Assembly: GCA_024399655.1 (NCBI GenBank)
Contig: JAKSNP010000003.1
Location: 1 to 64,000, forward strand
DNA: 64,000 nucleotides
Source: Paludibacteraceae bacterium
GTDB lineage: Bacteria; Bacteroidota; Bacteroidia; Bacteroidales; Paludibacteraceae
Direction: 5' to 3'
A program made the position numbers and the translations under genes. Below are positions 32,664-43,300 of the stretch, in pieces; the stretch's first letter is position 1, and the number at the start of each line of letters is the position of its first letter. Under the pieces are notes generated by a model. That model was not told the origin of the DNA. It saw only the letters and a list, made by a program, of their open reading frames with translations, and did not search any database.

Positions 32664-33368
32664 TTATTCTTTTACATAATTGATGGAACTATTGATAATA
32701 TTTCCACTCTCTTCGTAGAGTCCACAAGTTCCTTTATAGAAAATCGTACTACTGTTTGCCGTTTTCACATACAACGAATCGGAGCAATTGAGATAAGCAG
32801 TAGAACTCCAAAGCGTCGTATTGTAGTCCTTCACATCAAGTTGGAAAGCATCAAAAGATGTTGAATGCAGGTCCAGTGTCACCTTTTCCGCTTTACCTGA
32901 CAAATTGATATTGGTGCCGTAGATCCATGAAGTAATCATCAGATTATCAACATCAATGTCAAAATTATCAATATTGATAGCGGAAGAGAAATCCATTGTC
33001 AATGACGGAGATACAATCGTAGCATCAGCATCCATGGAAACCATATTCCAAAACTTGATGTATGACAAACGAGTAGGCATCGGTAAGATTACCCAAGGTT
33101 GTTCGTCCCATGTATGCACAATCATATTATTGATAGAAATGGTCAACATTCCGTTATCATATTTGAATTGAAAGGCATCAATCAAATCTTCCTCAGCAGT
33201 AAGCACGATTTTAGTAGCTTTCTCACTAAAAGTCAATTTGATAGGGCAATTGCACGTAAGTGATGTAAAATCTTCAAACGGCAATGATACTGTCTTGGGA
33301 TGGGATTCATGTCTACATCCCGTAAACAGCGCAATAACAACCAGTAATATTAAGGATACTCGTTTCAT
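32664..33368 (-). CDS. GIN-domain (DUF2807-like) lipoprotein inside the V-ATPase operon
   Basis: 234 aa. Lipoprotein signal MKRVSLILLVVIALFTGC. The rest is parallel beta-strand repeats of Asp/Asn-rich type (ATIVSPSLTMDFSSAINIDN, LMITSWIYGTNINLSGKAEK) as in putative auto-transporter adhesin head GIN domains, although shorter contact motifs such as GAS are missing. It has no known place in the ATPase. Gaps of 16 bp to subunit B and 2 bp to subunit D put it firmly in the operon. Confidence 0.75.
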   Translation of the reverse strand: MKRVSLILLVVIALFTGCRHESHPKTVSLPFEDFTSLTCNCPIKLTFSEKATKIVLTAEEDLIDAFQFKYDNGMLTISINNMIVHTWDEQPWVILPMPTRLSYIKFWNMVSMDADATIVSPSLTMDFSSAINIDNFDIDVDNLMITSWIYGTNINLSGKAEKVTLDLHSTSFDAFQLDVKDYNTTLWSSTAYLNCSDSLYVKTANSSTIFYKGTCGLYEESGNIINSSINYVKE

Positions 33369-33384
33369 CTATTATCAGAAATAA

Positions 33385-34707
33385 TTATTTCCAATATTTG
33401 TCAACAAGAGCTTGTTTGATGTTAACCTCTTCGGGCTTGAAGTACTTGCAGAACAAACTCCAAGTAATATCCAGCATTTGAGTAGTATCAATATTGACAT
33501 CGATAGCCAAAATTTCGCGGCTATAGTCTTTAGCGAAGTTCAAGCAACGTTCATCGTAATCAGTAAGATCGAAACCGTTCTCCAATTTAGTTTTGGCATT
33601 GGCAGCGTCGGCATACAGACGAACAGCAGCGTTCATTACCTGCGGGTGGTCCTCACGGGTCTTCTTACCAGCAACCAACTGTTTCAAACGAGACAAGGAA
33701 CGGAAAGGATCGACGATGACCTTACCGATATCGCTATCACGACGCAGATACAACTGACCTTCGGTAATATAACCGGTGTTATCAGGAATAGCGTGAGTGA
33801 TATCACCACCTGACAAAGTGGTAACGGCGATAATGGTGATTGAACCGCCACCTGCTTCCTCTGGGAACTGAACGGCTTTCTCATAAATTTTAGCCAAGTC
33901 AGAATACAAGGAACCGGGCATAGAATCCTTAGAAGGAATCTGGTCCATACGGTTGGACACGATAGCCAAAGCATCGGCATACAATGTCATATCGGTCAAC
34001 AGAACCAATACTTTCTGGTGTTTTTCTACTGCAAAATATTCAGCAGCAGCCAGTGCCATATCAGGAATCAGCAGACGTTCAACGGCAGGATTCTCGGTAG
34101 TATTAACGAAAGAAACGATACGGTCAAGTACACCGGCGTTAGCAAACACATTCTTAAAATAGAGATAGTCATCGTTGGTCAGACCCATACCGCCCAAGAT
34201 AATTTTGTCAACTTGTGCGCGAAGAGCCACATTAGCCATTACTTGGTTGTAGGGTTGGTCAGGATCGGCGAAGAAAGGAATCTTCTGACCGGAAACCAGA
34301 GTATTGTTCAAGTCGATACCTGCGATACCGGTAGCGATCAACTCAGACGGTTGTTTACGACGAACGGGGTTAACGGAAGGACCACCGATTTCGATTTCTT
34401 TACCTTCGATTGCAGGTCCGCCATCGATAGGATCACCATAGGCGTTGAAGAAACGACCGGCCAGTTGGTCACTTACCTTCAAGCTAGGAGCTTTGCCCAA
34501 GAATACCACTTCAGCGTTGGTAGGAATACCTTCGGTACCTTGGAACACCTGCAGTGTAATCTCGTCACCCATAATCTTAACGACCTGAGCCAGTTTACCG
34601 TTCACGGTAGCCAGTTCGTCGTTACCTACTCCTTCGGCCTTCAGCGAGCAAGTCGCTTTAGTGATGGCCGTAATCTGTGTATAGATTTTCTGAAATGCTT
34701 TAGCCAT
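33385..34707 (-). CDS. atpB: V-type ATPase subunit B
   Basis: 440 aa, non-catalytic nucleotide-binding-like head subunit. Beta barrel at residues 1-80; SGQKIPFFADPDQPYNQVMA stands where the P-loop is in subunit A; LLTDMTLYADAL and GSITIIAVTTLSGGDITHAI are family blocks. Starts 2 bp after subunit A. Confidence 0.95.
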   Translation of the reverse strand: MAKAFQKIYTQITAITKATCSLKAEGVGNDELATVNGKLAQVVKIMGDEITLQVFQGTEGIPTNAEVVFLGKAPSLKVSDQLAGRFFNAYGDPIDGGPAIEGKEIEIGGPSVNPVRRKQPSELIATGIAGIDLNNTLVSGQKIPFFADPDQPYNQVMANVALRAQVDKIILGGMGLTNDDYLYFKNVFANAGVLDRIVSFVNTTENPAVERLLIPDMALAAAEYFAVEKHQKVLVLLTDMTLYADALAIVSNRMDQIPSKDSMPGSLYSDLAKIYEKAVQFPEEAGGGSITIIAVTTLSGGDITHAIPDNTGYITEGQLYLRRDSDIGKVIVDPFRSLSRLKQLVAGKKTREDHPQVMNAAVRLYADAANAKTKLENGFDLTDYDERCLNFAKDYSREILAIDVNIDTTQMLDITWSLFCKYFKPEEVNIKQALVDKYWK

Positions 34708-34709
34708 AG

Positions 34710-36461
34710 TTATTTCTGTTTTTCAGCGAGAAGCTCGTTTAACTTATTCTGATATTCTTCGAACGTCTCAGAATGGAACTCACTATAGTTCATCTGTTTG
34801 CAGAAGTTGATCACACGTTTGAAGAAATCATTTACGTCGATAAAGTTTTCGAAATCGTATTCATGAGCGCAGATATCCATTACGATATCAAGCATATAGC
34901 GTTGACGCTCCAAGGGGCATACTGCATCGATTTTATCAAATGCATCTTGTTGCAGGATAACGAAGTCGATAACTTCACTCTTCCAGAACTCAACATGGTA
35001 AGATACGGGTACACCGTCATCACCCAAGATGTTGATTTGCTCCTGAATTTCCTTACCGCGTTGCAGATAGGTCTTCATGCGGTTTACTTTGGGCAACCAG
35101 TTCTCATCGATCAGGTTGGTCATATATTCGGCGAATTCGGGATAATCGATATATTTGGAATACGAGTCGATCGGGTTAACTGCGGGGTAGCGTTTGTGGT
35201 CGGCACGGTTCTGCTCAAGAGCGTAGAAGCAGCGAGCCACTTTCTTGGTACCTTCAGTTACAGGCTCTTTCAAGTTACCACCGGCAGGAGATACGGTTCC
35301 GAGGAAAGTAACCGAACCGGTCTTACCATTATTAAGGTACACATAACCTGCGCGTGCGTAGAAAGCGCCGATAATTGCAGAAAGGTCCATCGGGAATGCA
35401 TCCTGACCAGGAAGTTCTTCCATACGGTTGGACATCTCACGAAGAGCCTGTGCCCAACGAGAAGTGGAGTCGGCCATCAACATTACACGCAGACCCATCG
35501 AGCGATAGTATTCGGCAATCGTCATTGAAGTATAAACGGAAGCCTCACGAGATGCAACAGGCATGTTGGAGGTATTGGCGATGATGATGGTACGCTCGGT
35601 CAGCTTGCGGCCGGTGTGCGGGTCAATCAATTCGGGGAACTCGGTGAAAGTTTCCACAACCTCATTGGCACGTTCACCGCAGGCTGCGATGATTACGATA
35701 TCAGCTTCAGCCTGTTTGGAAATTGCGTGTTGGAGCACGGTTTTACCTGTACCGAAAGGACCGGGAATGAAACCGGTACCACCTTCGCAGATAGGATTGG
35801 CGGTATCAATGGTACGAACACCTGTTTCCAACAGTTTGAATGGCCGTGGTTTGGATTTGTAAGCCAGGATTGCCTTTTTAACGGGCCATTTCTGAATCAT
35901 CGTAACGATATGGTCGTTACCTTCAGCATCGGTCAGAACAGCGATAGTATCCTCGATCTTATACTCTCCGGCTGCAACGATTGATTTAACAGTGTAGCTG
36001 CCTTCAAATACGAAAGGAACCATAATCTTGTGAGGTTGGTGGTTTTCATCCACTTCACCCAACCAAGCGGCTGCTTCCACTTTGTCGCCTACTTTGGCGA
36101 TAGGTTCGAATTTCCACAGTTTCTCTTTGTCGAGAGGGAAATTGTACTCACCACGTTGCAAGAACACGCCTGTCAGTTTATCCAAGTCATTCTGCAGACC
36201 GTCGTAGTTACGACCCAGCAGACCGGGACCGAGAGTCACTTCCAACATGTGGCCCGTAAATTCAACCAAGTTGCCGACTTTCAGTCCACGAGTGGATTCA
36301 AACACCTGGACGAACACATTATCGCCGGTAACTTTGATCACCTCTGCCATCAAGCGGGTTGTACCAACGCTGATATAGGCGATCTCATTTTGTGCTACAG
36401 GTCCATCTACCTGAACCGTTACGAGGTTGGAGATGATACCTTTTACTTTACCTTGTGTCAT
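34710..36461 (-). CDS. atpA: V-type ATPase subunit A (catalytic)
   Basis: 583 aa. P-loop GPFGTGKTVLQHAI near residue 232, with the A-subunit-specific insertion before it (residues about 110-190), the catalytic Glu region IIAACGERANEVVETF and MLMADSTSRWAQALREMSNR. Complete. With K it forms an ion-translocating ATPase that in anaerobes may work as a sodium pump. Confidence 0.96.
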   Translation of the reverse strand: MTQGKVKGIISNLVTVQVDGPVAQNEIAYISVGTTRLMAEVIKVTGDNVFVQVFESTRGLKVGNLVEFTGHMLEVTLGPGLLGRNYDGLQNDLDKLTGVFLQRGEYNFPLDKEKLWKFEPIAKVGDKVEAAAWLGEVDENHQPHKIMVPFVFEGSYTVKSIVAAGEYKIEDTIAVLTDAEGNDHIVTMIQKWPVKKAILAYKSKPRPFKLLETGVRTIDTANPICEGGTGFIPGPFGTGKTVLQHAISKQAEADIVIIAACGERANEVVETFTEFPELIDPHTGRKLTERTIIIANTSNMPVASREASVYTSMTIAEYYRSMGLRVMLMADSTSRWAQALREMSNRMEELPGQDAFPMDLSAIIGAFYARAGYVYLNNGKTGSVTFLGTVSPAGGNLKEPVTEGTKKVARCFYALEQNRADHKRYPAVNPIDSYSKYIDYPEFAEYMTNLIDENWLPKVNRMKTYLQRGKEIQEQINILGDDGVPVSYHVEFWKSEVIDFVILQQDAFDKIDAVCPLERQRYMLDIVMDICAHEYDFENFIDVNDFFKRVINFCKQMNYSEFHSETFEEYQNKLNELLAEKQK

Positions 36462-36481
36462 TATCTTGATTTTTTTGTTTT

Positions 36482-37198
36482 CTAAATATTAATGCCTTTT
36501 TTCATATCAGCCACCAGTGCACGGAACACTTTTTCGCCTTCTTCAACGGTCAGCAGGCCCCAGCGATTGAGCATTTCGCTCTGCAAATAGTAAGCCAGCA
36601 CATTCTCGGCCGAGAAATTGATAAAACGGGTAGCATCTTCAAGCCACATAAAGCGAATGGCATCCATACGCTTTTCACGCTCCATCAGATTGTCGATTTC
36701 AACGATTGACATCACTTCCTGCAAGTTGTCCATCACGCCACCCAGACCGAAGTCCTTCTGAGGCAGGTTCTTGCGCAGAATTTGAGCCACTTCGTTCTGA
36801 CCTACAATCATACGACGAACGTCAAAACCATGCTTGCGGCAAATTGTTGCCACGAGCACGTTGCACATATCCTGATTGTATTTGAACCAGTCGCGCACAA
36901 AACGGCTGCCGTGCTTGATTCCGTACTCGTAAAGGAGTTGGGTGCGGAGGTCGGTTTCCGACAACACTTCGCGAATCTCTTCCCACCAAGCAGGTTGACC
37001 GATGATAGAGTCGTCATACCGAGTCAACATATCGGTTATGATCTCGTCATCGCTCGTCATACGGAGCAGAGACAGCTGCGCTTTATCCTTGTCGGTCAGC
37101 GTTTCGTCAAGCAACGTCAGCAAAGCCTCCATTTTCAAAGGGGCTTCACCTCCGGCTCTCAACTCCGGCAGACCGGCTATTAAACATTCGTAACCCAT
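36482..37198 (-). CDS. DUF2764 protein, V-ATPase operon
   Basis: 238 aa from MGYECLIAGLPELR (one base after the stop of subunit E, which decides the start). All-helical, with LLYEYGIKHGSRFVRDWFKY and MDAIRFMWLEDATRFINFSA. DUF2764 genes occur in Bacteroidota, Chlamydiae and spirochete V-ATPase operons. No separate subunit C or F gene is present here, so DUF2764 is a plausible stand-in for the socket subunit C. Confidence 0.85.
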   Translation of the reverse strand: MGYECLIAGLPELRAGGEAPLKMEALLTLLDETLTDKDKAQLSLLRMTSDDEIITDMLTRYDDSIIGQPAWWEEIREVLSETDLRTQLLYEYGIKHGSRFVRDWFKYNQDMCNVLVATICRKHGFDVRRMIVGQNEVAQILRKNLPQKDFGLGGVMDNLQEVMSIVEIDNLMEREKRMDAIRFMWLEDATRFINFSAENVLAYYLQSEMLNRWGLLTVEEGEKVFRALVADMKKGINI

Positions 37199-37199
37199 C

Positions 37200-37784
37200 T
37201 TAGAACAGCATTTCAATCAGTTGGGGACGAAGGAACTCTTTGAAATAAGCCACAAACTCCTGATCGCCGAAGCTCAGTTTGTAGCCACCTTGTGCAGGAA
37301 CGATTTGGAAATCAGCCTTCAGGCCTTTCACTTCCGAAATCTTAACGCCTTTATTCAGCAAATCTTTTGCGTTTGCTTCAAAATAAGCAGTCAATGCGGC
37401 TGCATCTTTTGCGTCCACCGTCACATTGCCTTCTTTAGCCATCGATTCAGCCATTTTGGCAATAACGCCTTGCATAAATGCCTTGTCAGCAGTAGCGGCT
37501 TTTACGCTATCTTCTGCAATCTTGCCGGTAAGGAGGTTAGCGACTTCGGTACGGAGAGCATTCACGCTCTGCTCAGCGAACATCTTCAACTCAGAACGGG
37601 TGTTCTTGTCAAGTTCTGCAGCTTTCTGTTCAGCTGCCTGAACGCGTTCTGCTGCCTGTTTCTCTGCCTCTGCTACGATAGCGGCAGCCTTTTCTTCGGC
37701 CTTAGCAATGATTGCCTGGGCCTCCTGATTTCCTTTCTCTACGCCTTCTGCATAGATCTTGTTGGTAAGCTCTTCCAGTTTCAT
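37200..37784 (-). CDS. atpE: V-type ATPase subunit E (peripheral stalk)
   Basis: 194 aa. The N-terminal half is a long Ala/Glu/Lys helix (AEEKAAAIVAEAEKQAAERV); the C-terminal domain includes AQGGYKLSFGDQEFVAYFKE. It is the only stalk subunit seen; no G/H-type partner is encoded nearby. First gene of the operon, 66 nt after the predicted start of transcription. Confidence 0.88.
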   Translation of the reverse strand: MKLEELTNKIYAEGVEKGNQEAQAIIAKAEEKAAAIVAEAEKQAAERVQAAEQKAAELDKNTRSELKMFAEQSVNALRTEVANLLTGKIAEDSVKAATADKAFMQGVIAKMAESMAKEGNVTVDAKDAAALTAYFEANAKDLLNKGVKISEVKGLKADFQIVPAQGGYKLSFGDQEFVAYFKEFLRPQLIEMLF

Positions 37785-37823
37785 ATAATTGAGTTTTTTA
37801 TTAAGTTTCTTTATACTAAAAAA

Positions 37824-37865
37824 CGGGCATATTTTGCCCTAAACATAAAACGACCCGCAAAAGTA
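37824..37865 (-). promoter_or_regulatory. V-ATPase promoter and leader hairpin
   Basis: Minus-strand -7 box TACTTTTG at 37858-37865. The leader has a small hairpin, GGGCA with TGCCC, at 37824-37839. Bases 37866-38193 show no gene, only A/T-rich sequence. Confidence 0.55.
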
Positions 37866-38193
37866 CAAAAAAAATGGGACATGACCAAATTTTATCCCAC
37901 TTTTTTCAAAAATAATTAGTAAATTATTAAATTTCGGCAAATTACCTGTTTTTTTTTGTTTTTTCTTCCCATTTTTCTTCACAAAGCGACTTCTTTGAAA
38001 TATTTCGTAAAGCATGAAGCACACCATATACAAGCCACATCGGCGGCATAACAATTTAACATTTTTTCTTCAATCGGACATATCTTTTTCATCTTTTTTA
38101 CCGATAAACTATCGACAGTCGCCCGGCACTCTACCGACACCTGTTATACACATATTTTTTTAACAAAACGAGCAATTTTTCCGTTACAGTTCC

Positions 38194-38538
38194 CTACTCT
38201 TTTTTAGGTTGACGGACATAATGCGGCATGTCAAAAGGTATTTCAAGCGAAAGTTCAATCAGTCCGCCCATTTTACCGTCTTCGTACCAAGGAACCTGAT
38301 AAATCAGTTTCTTGATACCGTTTTTTTCTATCGTATAAGCATTGGTCCGTTCGTTGGCATACAAAGAACGCAGAATTTCAGCTGCACGAGGTGGATGACA
38401 ATGATAAAGGTTGTTGCCGATAATCTTCTCACCACCACTATTAACATCTGCGGAACGCTGGTTCATATCCAATATATTACCGTCCATATCACTTACCGTA
38501 ATGGCGACATTCTTCAAATTTTCAAAATAACGATCCAT
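38194..38538 (-). CDS. PAS-domain protein, 114 aa
   Basis: A single PAS fold: VAITVSDMDGNILDMNQRSA, NNLYHCHPPRAAEILRSL and the closing strands KKLIYQVPWYEDGKMGGLIE. No output domain is attached. The NLYHCHP segment with its Cys and His resembles small PAS proteins that sense ligands or redox state. It may bind a partner in trans. Monocistronic. Confidence 0.8.
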   Translation of the reverse strand: MDRYFENLKNVAITVSDMDGNILDMNQRSADVNSGGEKIIGNNLYHCHPPRAAEILRSLYANERTNAYTIEKNGIKKLIYQVPWYEDGKMGGLIELSLEIPFDMPHYVRQPKKE

Positions 38539-38661
38539 ATTTATTTTAATTATATTACAATATTATTAATTTTTCAATTAGTAGAATTCCGAACGATATC
38601 TTCCTATTTTATTAGACTTATTCTATAAGAAGATACGATTTCCCTATCAACAGTTACTCGT

Positions 38662-40014
38662 TTATAGCGCCCAGATTACCAAACCTGCCGAAATAATAAT
38701 TCCGGTAACGAGCAAGTCAATCAGACAGAAACCCATGATATCCCGTGCATCCAATTTTGCAATAGCCAAAGCAGGCAAAGCCCAGAAAGGTTGTATCAAA
38801 TTGGTCCATGCATCACCCCAGGCAATTGCAATTCCCGTCAATCCCGGATCCACATTCAGGGTTTGACCGGCCGAAAACATGATCGGAGCCTGTATAGCCC
38901 AATGTCCGCCACCAGACGGAACGAACATATTCAATATGGCGGCACAAAGGAAAGTAAGCAACGGATAAGTGGTAGGAGTGGAAGCGCTGATACAAGCATC
39001 GCTCAAAACGGTTCCCAAACATACACCACTGGCACCCACACCGGTAATGATGCCCATAATTCCCGCATAGAACGGGAATTGAAGAATAATACCTGCAGCA
39101 CCACGAGCGGAAGCGCCAAAAGCGCGCACATAAGCCAAAGGAGTACCGTGAAGGATTAGCCCCAAGAACAAGAAAAGCATGATAACTGCCCCCAAATCAA
39201 ACCCGCTATGTCGGATAAACAAATGGATAAACAGATAACTCAACCCCAACAATGAAATCATCCATGCAATCACATGAGAATATTCCATTCTCTGAGCGGG
39301 CGTTTTTTCGGCAGGAGCAGCAGGAGCTGTAGTTTCTTCGTTCAACAATGCGGGATCCACCACAAACACATCTTTCTTCGGATGCATCAAAGTATTGACT
39401 ACGGTAATCGCAACTATAATCAACAACACCATGATAATATTGTGGGGGTCAAGAATCGTTTGGGTGACAGGAACAGGTGATGTAAGCACTCCGTTAGTAG
39501 CTTTTGCCAAGGAATCTCCGGGAGTAGCCATTGTTAAAGGAATAGATCCACTCAATCCTGCATGCCAAACTACAAATCCGCTATATGCAGAAGCTATCAA
39601 CAAGCGATAATCCACACCTTGAACTTTGCGGGCAATTTCTTTAGCGAAGATAACACCCACTATAAGTCCGAATCCCCAGTTGAGCCAGCATGCTATAGCA
39701 GAAACAGCGGTAACGATAGCAATAGCAGCAGCCGGTGTTTTGGGCAGAGAAGCCAAAGCGCGAATGCCTTTCTTGACAGGAGGAGCAGCCGCCAAAGCAG
39801 AACCGGACACCAACACTAAAGCCATTTGCATAGCAAACGACAGCAATCCCCAGACACCGCCTCCCCAATGTTCTATCACCTCAATTGGAGTCTGATGGCA
39901 AATCGGCATTGCCAAAATAGCAGCTACAAATGTAAGAAGGACTGCAAAGATAAAAGGTTCAGGCAACCATCTCTGAACCATTTTGACGCAAGCGTTTATT
40001 ATTTTCTGAAACAC
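38662..40014 (-). CDS. atoE: AtoE-type short-chain fatty acid transporter
   Basis: 450 aa with about eleven membrane helices. WLPEPFIFAVLLTF, CWLNWGFGLIVGVIFAKEIA and VPSGGGHWAIQAPIMFSAG are characteristic of the family. It likely moves short-chain fatty acids such as butyrate or acetoacetate. The start codon is GTG at 40014; the next ATG (39981) would cut into the first conserved segment. The 60-aa membrane protein gene follows upstream by 44 bp. Confidence 0.88.
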   Translation of the reverse strand: MFQKIINACVKMVQRWLPEPFIFAVLLTFVAAILAMPICHQTPIEVIEHWGGGVWGLLSFAMQMALVLVSGSALAAAPPVKKGIRALASLPKTPAAAIAIVTAVSAIACWLNWGFGLIVGVIFAKEIARKVQGVDYRLLIASAYSGFVVWHAGLSGSIPLTMATPGDSLAKATNGVLTSPVPVTQTILDPHNIIMVLLIIVAITVVNTLMHPKKDVFVVDPALLNEETTAPAAPAEKTPAQRMEYSHVIAWMISLLGLSYLFIHLFIRHSGFDLGAVIMLFLFLGLILHGTPLAYVRAFGASARGAAGIILQFPFYAGIMGIITGVGASGVCLGTVLSDACISASTPTTYPLLTFLCAAILNMFVPSGGGHWAIQAPIMFSAGQTLNVDPGLTGIAIAWGDAWTNLIQPFWALPALAIAKLDARDIMGFCLIDLLVTGIIISAGLVIWAL

Positions 40015-40058
40015 GGTTAATAGAAAATTAGATATTCTTTATTAGTTGAAATCAGTTA

Positions 40059-40241
40059 TTATTGCCGTGACGCATTTTCATCATTCCGTTCACGAGCACG
40101 GATAGCACCACGGAAGATTACGATAACGGCACCAGCCACCAATACATAATCGGCGTAACCGCTCCATCGGGTGAAAGTCATAACCGCTCCACATAGCAAG
40201 ACGACAAGCCCGACAATCAACAATATTTGAGACCAACGCAT
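40059..40241 (-). CDS. Small two-helix membrane protein, 60 aa
   Basis: MRWSQILLIVGLVVLLCGAV and YVLVAGAVIVIFRGAI form two membrane helices, followed by a charged tail RARERNDENASRQ. No family recognised with certainty; the layout recalls the GldL-like helical pair of Bacteroidota. The upstream in-frame ATG would add residues read from promoter-like A/T sequence. Confidence 0.55.
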   Translation of the reverse strand: MRWSQILLIVGLVVLLCGAVMTFTRWSGYADYVLVAGAVIVIFRGAIRARERNDENASRQ

Positions 40242-40310
40242 AAAATGAACAAGATTAATGATAATATTATATAAACTGTCTGTCCGTAATACCCTATTGA
40301 TATACAATTA

Positions 40311-40340
40311 TACGGGGATGACAACTATATCATCCCCGTA
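40311..40340 (-). terminator. Hairpin after nifJ
   Basis: TACGGGGATGA pairs with TCATCCCCGTA around an 8-base loop, 6 bp after the nifJ stop; the U-tract is weak. Confidence 0.65.
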
Positions 40341-40345
40341 TTGTA

Positions 40346-43300
40346 TTACCAGTTCGTATTGAGCATACGCTGATAGCTGCGATAGCGCCATTGAGCATTT
40401 TCCTTAGCAGCTTCAAAGAGTTGTTCTGCTTCTTCCGGGAATTGTTTCATGACGCTTGCATAACGAACTTCCCCTTTGAGGAATTCCTGGAATTTATCCC
40501 AATCAGGTTCTTTCGAATCGAGTTGGAACGGATTCTTACCTTCTTTTTCCAAATCGGGATTGTAGCGCCACAAATGCCAATAACCACATTCTACCGCACG
40601 TCTCTCTTCTTCCTGCGACTTGCCCATTCCCGATTTCAATCCGTGGTTGATACAAGGAGCATATGCGATCACGATAGAAGGACCATGGTATGCCACCGCT
40701 TCTCGTATAGCTTTCAGGGTTTGAGCCTGATCAGCACCCATTGCGACTTGAGCCACATAGACATAACCGTAAGTAGTGGCAATCATGCCGAGGTCTTTTT
40801 TGCGAACGCGTTTTCCTGATGCTGCGAATTTGGCAATAGCTCCAAGCGGAGTAGCTTTGGAAGCCTGGCCACCGGTATTGGAATATACTTCCGTATCCAA
40901 AACGAGGATATTGACATCTTCACCAGAAGCAATCACATGGTCCAATCCTCCGTAACCGATATCATAGGAAGCACCATCGCCACCGACAATCCAATGAGCA
41001 CGTTTCACGATAAAGGATTTGAGTTCGAGCACTTGACGGCAATAATCACTAGCACATGCTTCGCAACCACGAATAATGGGTTGATACAAATGACGAGTGA
41101 CCTCCACTTCATTCTGTCCGTCAATCCACTCACGGAACATAGCCTTGAGCGCATCAGGACAAGTGGTATCGTTAGCGATAGCCTCTTCCATTATATGAGT
41201 CAAACGGATACGCATACGTTTATTGGCCAATTGCATACCCAAACCGAATTCACAGAAATCCTCGAACAGGCTATTCGCCCAAGCAGGACCACGACCATCA
41301 GCATCTTTGGTATAAGGCGTGGAAGGGATAGAGCCTGAATAGATGGAGGAGCAACCGGTAGCGTTGCTGACCATTTCACGGTCGCCGAAGAGTTGACTTA
41401 TCAATTTAAGATACGGTGTCTCGCCGCAACCGGAACAAGCACCCGAGAACTCGAACAACGGTGTAGCGAACTGCGAGTTCTTGACAGACTGCTCGATATC
41501 CACCAGTCTCTGTTTGGACTTGATATTGGTGACACAATATTTCCAATTGTCGGCCTGGTGCATTTTTTCTTCCAGAGGCATCATCTTGAGCGCTTTACCC
41601 GTTTTGGGATTGCCGGGACAAACATCCACACAGTTGCCACAGCCGAGACAGTCAAGAATATCCACCTGAATACGGAAATGCATGCCTTTCATGGAAGCGG
41701 GCGCTTTCATTTCGCGTGTAACGAAGTGAGGACGGTTTTCAACGGCTTTCACTTCATTCTCATCCAAGACGAAAGGACGTATGCAAGCGTGAGGACAAAC
41801 ATAAGAACAACGGTTACACTCAATACAATTTTCGCCGATCCAAGTGGGCACAAATGCAGAAACTCCACGTTTCTCATAAGCAGCAGTACCTGGCATCCAA
41901 GTACCGTCCACGCTATCTTTAAAGGCAGAAACCGGAAGCAGATCACCATTTTGCGCGTTAATAGGTCGAACTACATCTGCAATAAATTTGGATTCACCTG
42001 CGAATTGGGTCTGTCCGTCAGGCTGAAGCGCAGCCCATGAAGGATTGACATAGAGTTGTTTGTATTCAGCGCCACGATCAACCGCTGCGTAATTCTTGTT
42101 GACCACATCTTCACCTTTCTTGCCATATGACTTGACGATGAAATGTTTCATTTCGTCAACAGCCTTGTCAACAGGAATAACATTGGTGATACGGAAGAAA
42201 GCAGATTGGAGAATCGTATTGGTGCGGTTGCCCAACCCTATTTCCTGCGCGATACGAGTAGCGTTGATATAATATACCGTGATATTATGTTCAGCAAAAT
42301 AGCGTTTAATATAGTTGGGGAGATTTTTCTCCAATTCATATCCTTCCCAGATGGTGTTGAGCAGGAAAGTACCACCGTCCTGCAAGCCACGCGTGACATC
42401 ATACATACGGAGATATGCCTGTACATGGCAAGCCACGAAATTGGGGGTAGTGACCAAATAAGTAGAACGAATAGGTTCGTCTCCGAAACGCAAATGCGAG
42501 CAAGTAAATCCTCCCGATTTTTTAGAATCGTAAGAGAAATAAGCCTGGCAATATTTATCGGTGGTTTCACCAATAATCTTGACGCTGTTTTTGTTGGCTC
42601 CGACCGTACCGTCCGCACCAAGGCCGTAGAATTTGGCTTGGAACATGTTAGCTCCCCCCATTGCGATTTCATCTTCTTGAGGAAGCGAAGTGAAAGTGAC
42701 ATCATCTACAATACCGATAGTGAAGTGGTTCTTGGGGCGACGCATCTTCAGATTGTCATAGACAGCCAGCAATTGAGCGGGAGTAGTATCACGGCTACCT
42801 AAGCCGTAGCGACCGCCAACGATAATCGGATTACAAGGCATATCGTTGTTGGCGAATGCCTCGACAACATCCATATAAAGAGGTTCTCCCTGCGCACCTG
42901 GTTCTTTTGTACGATCAAGAACGGCAATACGCTGAACAGAACGCGGCATAACAGCCTGCAGGTATTTGATAGAGAACGGACGATAGAGATGCACGCTGAT
43001 CAAGCCCACTTTCTCACCTTGCGCCATCAAATGGTCAACCACTTCGCGAGCACATTCCGTAACCGACCCCATAGCAATAATAATCCGTTCCGCATCAGGA
43101 TCACCATAATAGCAGAAAGGAGCATAGGTGCGACCTGTGATAGCGCTTATTTTCTGCATATACCCATTCACGATATCGGGAACCGCATCATAATATTTAT
43201 TACAAATTTCACGATGAGGGAAGAAAGTGTCAGGATTTTCGGCCATACCACGCATCACGGGTTTATCCGGACGCAAAGCGCGGGCGCGGAACTCTTCCAA

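Noticed and set aside
37839-38054. 71-codon ORF upstream of the V-ATPase operon
   Set aside because: It crosses the operon promoter and is Lys/Phe-rich from A/T-rich DNA, with no conserved-looking segment.
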